From: Candidatus Woesearchaeota archaeon | GTDB taxonomy: Archaea; Nanobdellota; Nanobdellia; Woesearchaeales; JAGWAF01 | Length of the DNA: 7,183 bases | Direction: 5' to 3' | Assembly (NCBI GenBank): GCA_016932755.1 | Contig: JAFGCE010000079.1 | Span: forward strand, 1 to 7,183 | Part shown: piece after piece, positions 5,608 to 7,183 of the stretch | Layout: each line of letters begins with the position of its first letter | Position numbering within the stretch: the stretch's first letter is position 1 | Program-made: the position numbers and the translations under genes | The notes under the pieces: generated by a model | What the model saw: only the letters and a program-made list of their open reading frames with translations | Told to the model about the DNA's origin: nothing | The model's database searches: none

Positions 5608-7183
5608 TCATACTCTTCTCATTGTGCTTGCCTTGAACATCATAATAACCAGAATAAGCATAACTCCAATAAAAGCCACAAGAAGAGTAATCTGAGGGAC
5701 CAAAGAACTAAGCCCATTTCCAAAAAGCTGGACCTGTTTAATCAGATACTCGCCCAAAACAAGCGGGTTGTAACTGCTTACAAGCCTTGCCAGAGGAGGC
5801 ATTGATTCCAGGGGGGCTATAGTGTTCCCAAAAAGGAAGAAAAGCAGCGCAGAAAACGTTGTCATTAAAATCGAGCTCTGCACAGACCTAAAGAGGTATG
5901 CAAAAAACATTCCAACCAGTATAAAAAATGAGATAAGCATAACGCTTATTGAACTTATCTGCCAAAAAATCCCTCCAATATCAATGCCAAACCTTGTTTC
6001 AGCAACAAGGAAAAGGACAAGTATCTGGAAAAAAACAATAACAATGCTTGTAATGAAAAGCCCTGCAAAATAAATTATGCTGTCAACAGGAGCTATAAGA
6101 TTCCTGAAATAAGCCCTGTCGTTTATCTCGTTTATAGTTGCGATATTTGCAAAAAGAAGGCTTATGAACATTATTATTATGACAAGAAGCTGAGGAAATG
6201 AAATTTGGATGTTTGATGCGCCCTTCAAAAGAAGCACATAGCTTGAAACAATCGGCTTTACAAGCTTTTCAGCAAGCTCAGGGTGAAGCTCTTCAAGAAG
6301 CGCAAGCCTATTATCAAGTTCAGCGCTGACCTCATCAATCCTGGCTATGCTTGCATCAATCTTCTGGATGTACACATCAGTCATCCTTATCTCTTCGTCA
6401 AGCATGAACTTAATATCATCAGCTATTTTTACAGTGCTGTCAACCGCAGAAACAGATTGGTTTATATCACTTTTTGTAGAATTCAAAACCAGAATTAATC
6501 CATCAAGTTCTGCTTCAAAATTGTCAAGAGCAAAAACAAGAGCCGTGGTTGAATTTAAGACTAAATCTTCAGGAAGCTCTTCAATTGCATACTCGTATTC
6601 AGTAATGTTATGCCTCAGTGCAGATATGTCCTTCTTTATTTCAGCGATTAAGTTGTCAAGCATGTTTGTTGAGTTTTCCAGCGAGGAATATGAGCTGTGC
6701 AGCTCTGCCTGTGCTTCTTTTATTTTGGTGTATGCAGGAAGGAAATCTTCCCTTATTGCCTCAAGCCTTGCCTTCCTTTCAACAAGGTCTTTCCTTATGA
6801 TTGCAGATTCATTCTTTATTTGCCCAATATCCTCCTGGTGCTCTGCTATAAACCCTACAAGGCTTTGAATCTCCTCGATGATTGACCTTGCGCTTCCAAT
6901 GCTTATCTCCTCTGCCTTAAGCCCGAAAAATTTTTGAATGTTGTTTATGACTGCAAGCGAAAGCTGCTTTCTGGTATTGTCATAATAATAAATAACATTT
7001 GCAGAAGGAAGCTGGCTGAAGCCCTTGCCTGAAGAGTTGATTGCATCAATCTCAATGCATATATGCACATCCTGAGCAGACATTGCAGAAACACATTCGC
7101 TGACATTCCCATAATCAATTACTGAAGCAAAATTGCTGACATTTTCTGCAAAGCTTCCTATTGCCTGGCTGTCTTCAGATACC
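5608..7183 (-). CDS. ABC-2-type permease with large extracellular coiled-coil domain (5' end outside window)
   Basis: The frame is open to the window edge: 33 codons without a stop precede the ATG at 7083, and they continue an ABC-2 extracellular domain, so 7083 is probably not the start and the N-terminal helix is missing. Numbering from that internal Met, residues 1-55 finish the first globular part (hydrophobic strands, a YYYDNT segment, then a helix). Residues about 60-270 are long heptad-like helices rich in Glu, Lys, Ser, Ile and Leu, predicted to form a coiled coil. Transmembrane helices follow at about 297-317, 335-362, 373-398, 402-421 and 462-484. With the missing first helix this makes the six-helix ABC2_membrane_3 topology. 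Its layout recalls the YhgE/Pip group, where a long extracellular coiled coil separates helix 1 from the rest. No ATPase domain is present; a partner would have to be encoded upstream, outside the window. The substrate is unknown. All visible N-x-S/T sequons lie in the extracellular part. Confidence 0.85.
   Translation of the reverse strand, partial: VSEDSQAIGSFAENVSNFASVIDYGNVSECVSAMSAQDVHICIEIDAINSSGKGFSQLPSANVIYYYDNTRKQLSLAVINNIQKFFGLKAEEISIGSARSIIEEIQSLVGFIAEHQEDIGQIKNESAIIRKDLVERKARLEAIREDFLPAYTKIKEAQAELHSSYSSLENSTNMLDNLIAEIKKDISALRHNITEYEYAIEELPEDLVLNSTTALVFALDNFEAELDGLILVLNSTKSDINQSVSAVDSTVKIADDIKFMLDEEIRMTDVYIQKIDASIARIDEVSAELDNRLALLEELHPELAEKLVKPIVSSYVLLLKGASNIQISFPQLLVIIIMFISLLFANIATINEINDRAYFRNLIAPVDSIIYFAGLFITSIVIVFFQILVLFLVAETRFGIDIGGIFWQISSISVMLISFFILVGMFFAYLFRSVQSSILMTTFSALLFFLFGNTIAPLESMPPLARLVSSYNPLVLGEYLIKQVQLFGNGLSSLVPQITLLVAFIGVMLILVIMMFKASTMRRV

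Noticed and set aside
6347..6868. A 173-codon plus-strand open frame opposite the coiled-coil region
   Set aside because: It is the mirror of a Glu/Ser/Leu-rich heptad region, which keeps the opposite strand free of stops. Its product is a serine-rich run without domains, and the minus-strand frame is clearly a real permease.
5608..7083. Taking ATG 7083 as the start of the ABC-2 permease
   Set aside because: The frame stays open for 33 further codons to the window edge with sequence of the same character, and a start at 7083 would leave the protein without its N-terminal membrane helix.

Overview
The window looks like a piece of an archaeal chromosome, plausibly from an uncultivated, small-genome lineage of the DPANN type, though the sequence alone does not fix the phylum. 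Three things point to Archaea: arginine is encoded almost entirely by AGA/AGG, with ATA common for isoleucine; there is a membrane-anchored COG1361-type (S-layer-like, CARDB-fold) surface protein; and TATA-like boxes lie just upstream of two minus-strand genes, one placed as for a leaderless transcript. Shine-Dalgarno motifs complementary to the archaeal 16S tail (GAGGTG, GAGG) are also present. No RNA gene, insertion sequence, CRISPR array or integrase is visible.

Left half, plus strand (1-3779): a tightly packed operon. It opens with the last codons of a gene cut by the window edge, whose tail resembles the end of an ABC ATPase. Next come a secreted, C-terminally anchored protein of three beta-sandwich repeats and two tandem MacB/FtsX-type ABC permeases. 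Junctions are an ATGA overlap, a 30-bp gap with a Shine-Dalgarno motif, and a second ATGA overlap. The simplest reading is a MacB-like ABC system with a heterodimeric membrane part and a dedicated extracellular partner. Whether it exports a substrate or transmits mechanical force outside the cell cannot be told from sequence.

Right half, minus strand (3781-7183): three co-directional genes read toward the first operon and converge with it, leaving a single base between the two stop codons. In order of transcription they are an ABC-2-type permease with a large extracellular coiled coil (5' end outside the window), a phosphoribosyltransferase-fold protein with an atypical PRPP loop and an unassigned N-terminal half, and a biotin-synthase-like radical SAM enzyme with a CX4CX2C cluster motif. 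Gaps are 28 and 23 bp. TATA-like boxes before the last two suggest they can also be transcribed independently.

The most interesting items are the radical SAM enzyme with its non-standard cysteine spacing, the PRTase-like protein beside it, the coiled-coil ABC-2 permease whose N-glycosylation sequons all lie in its predicted extracellular part, and the paired permease/surface-protein operon. No gap between genes exceeds 51 bases.
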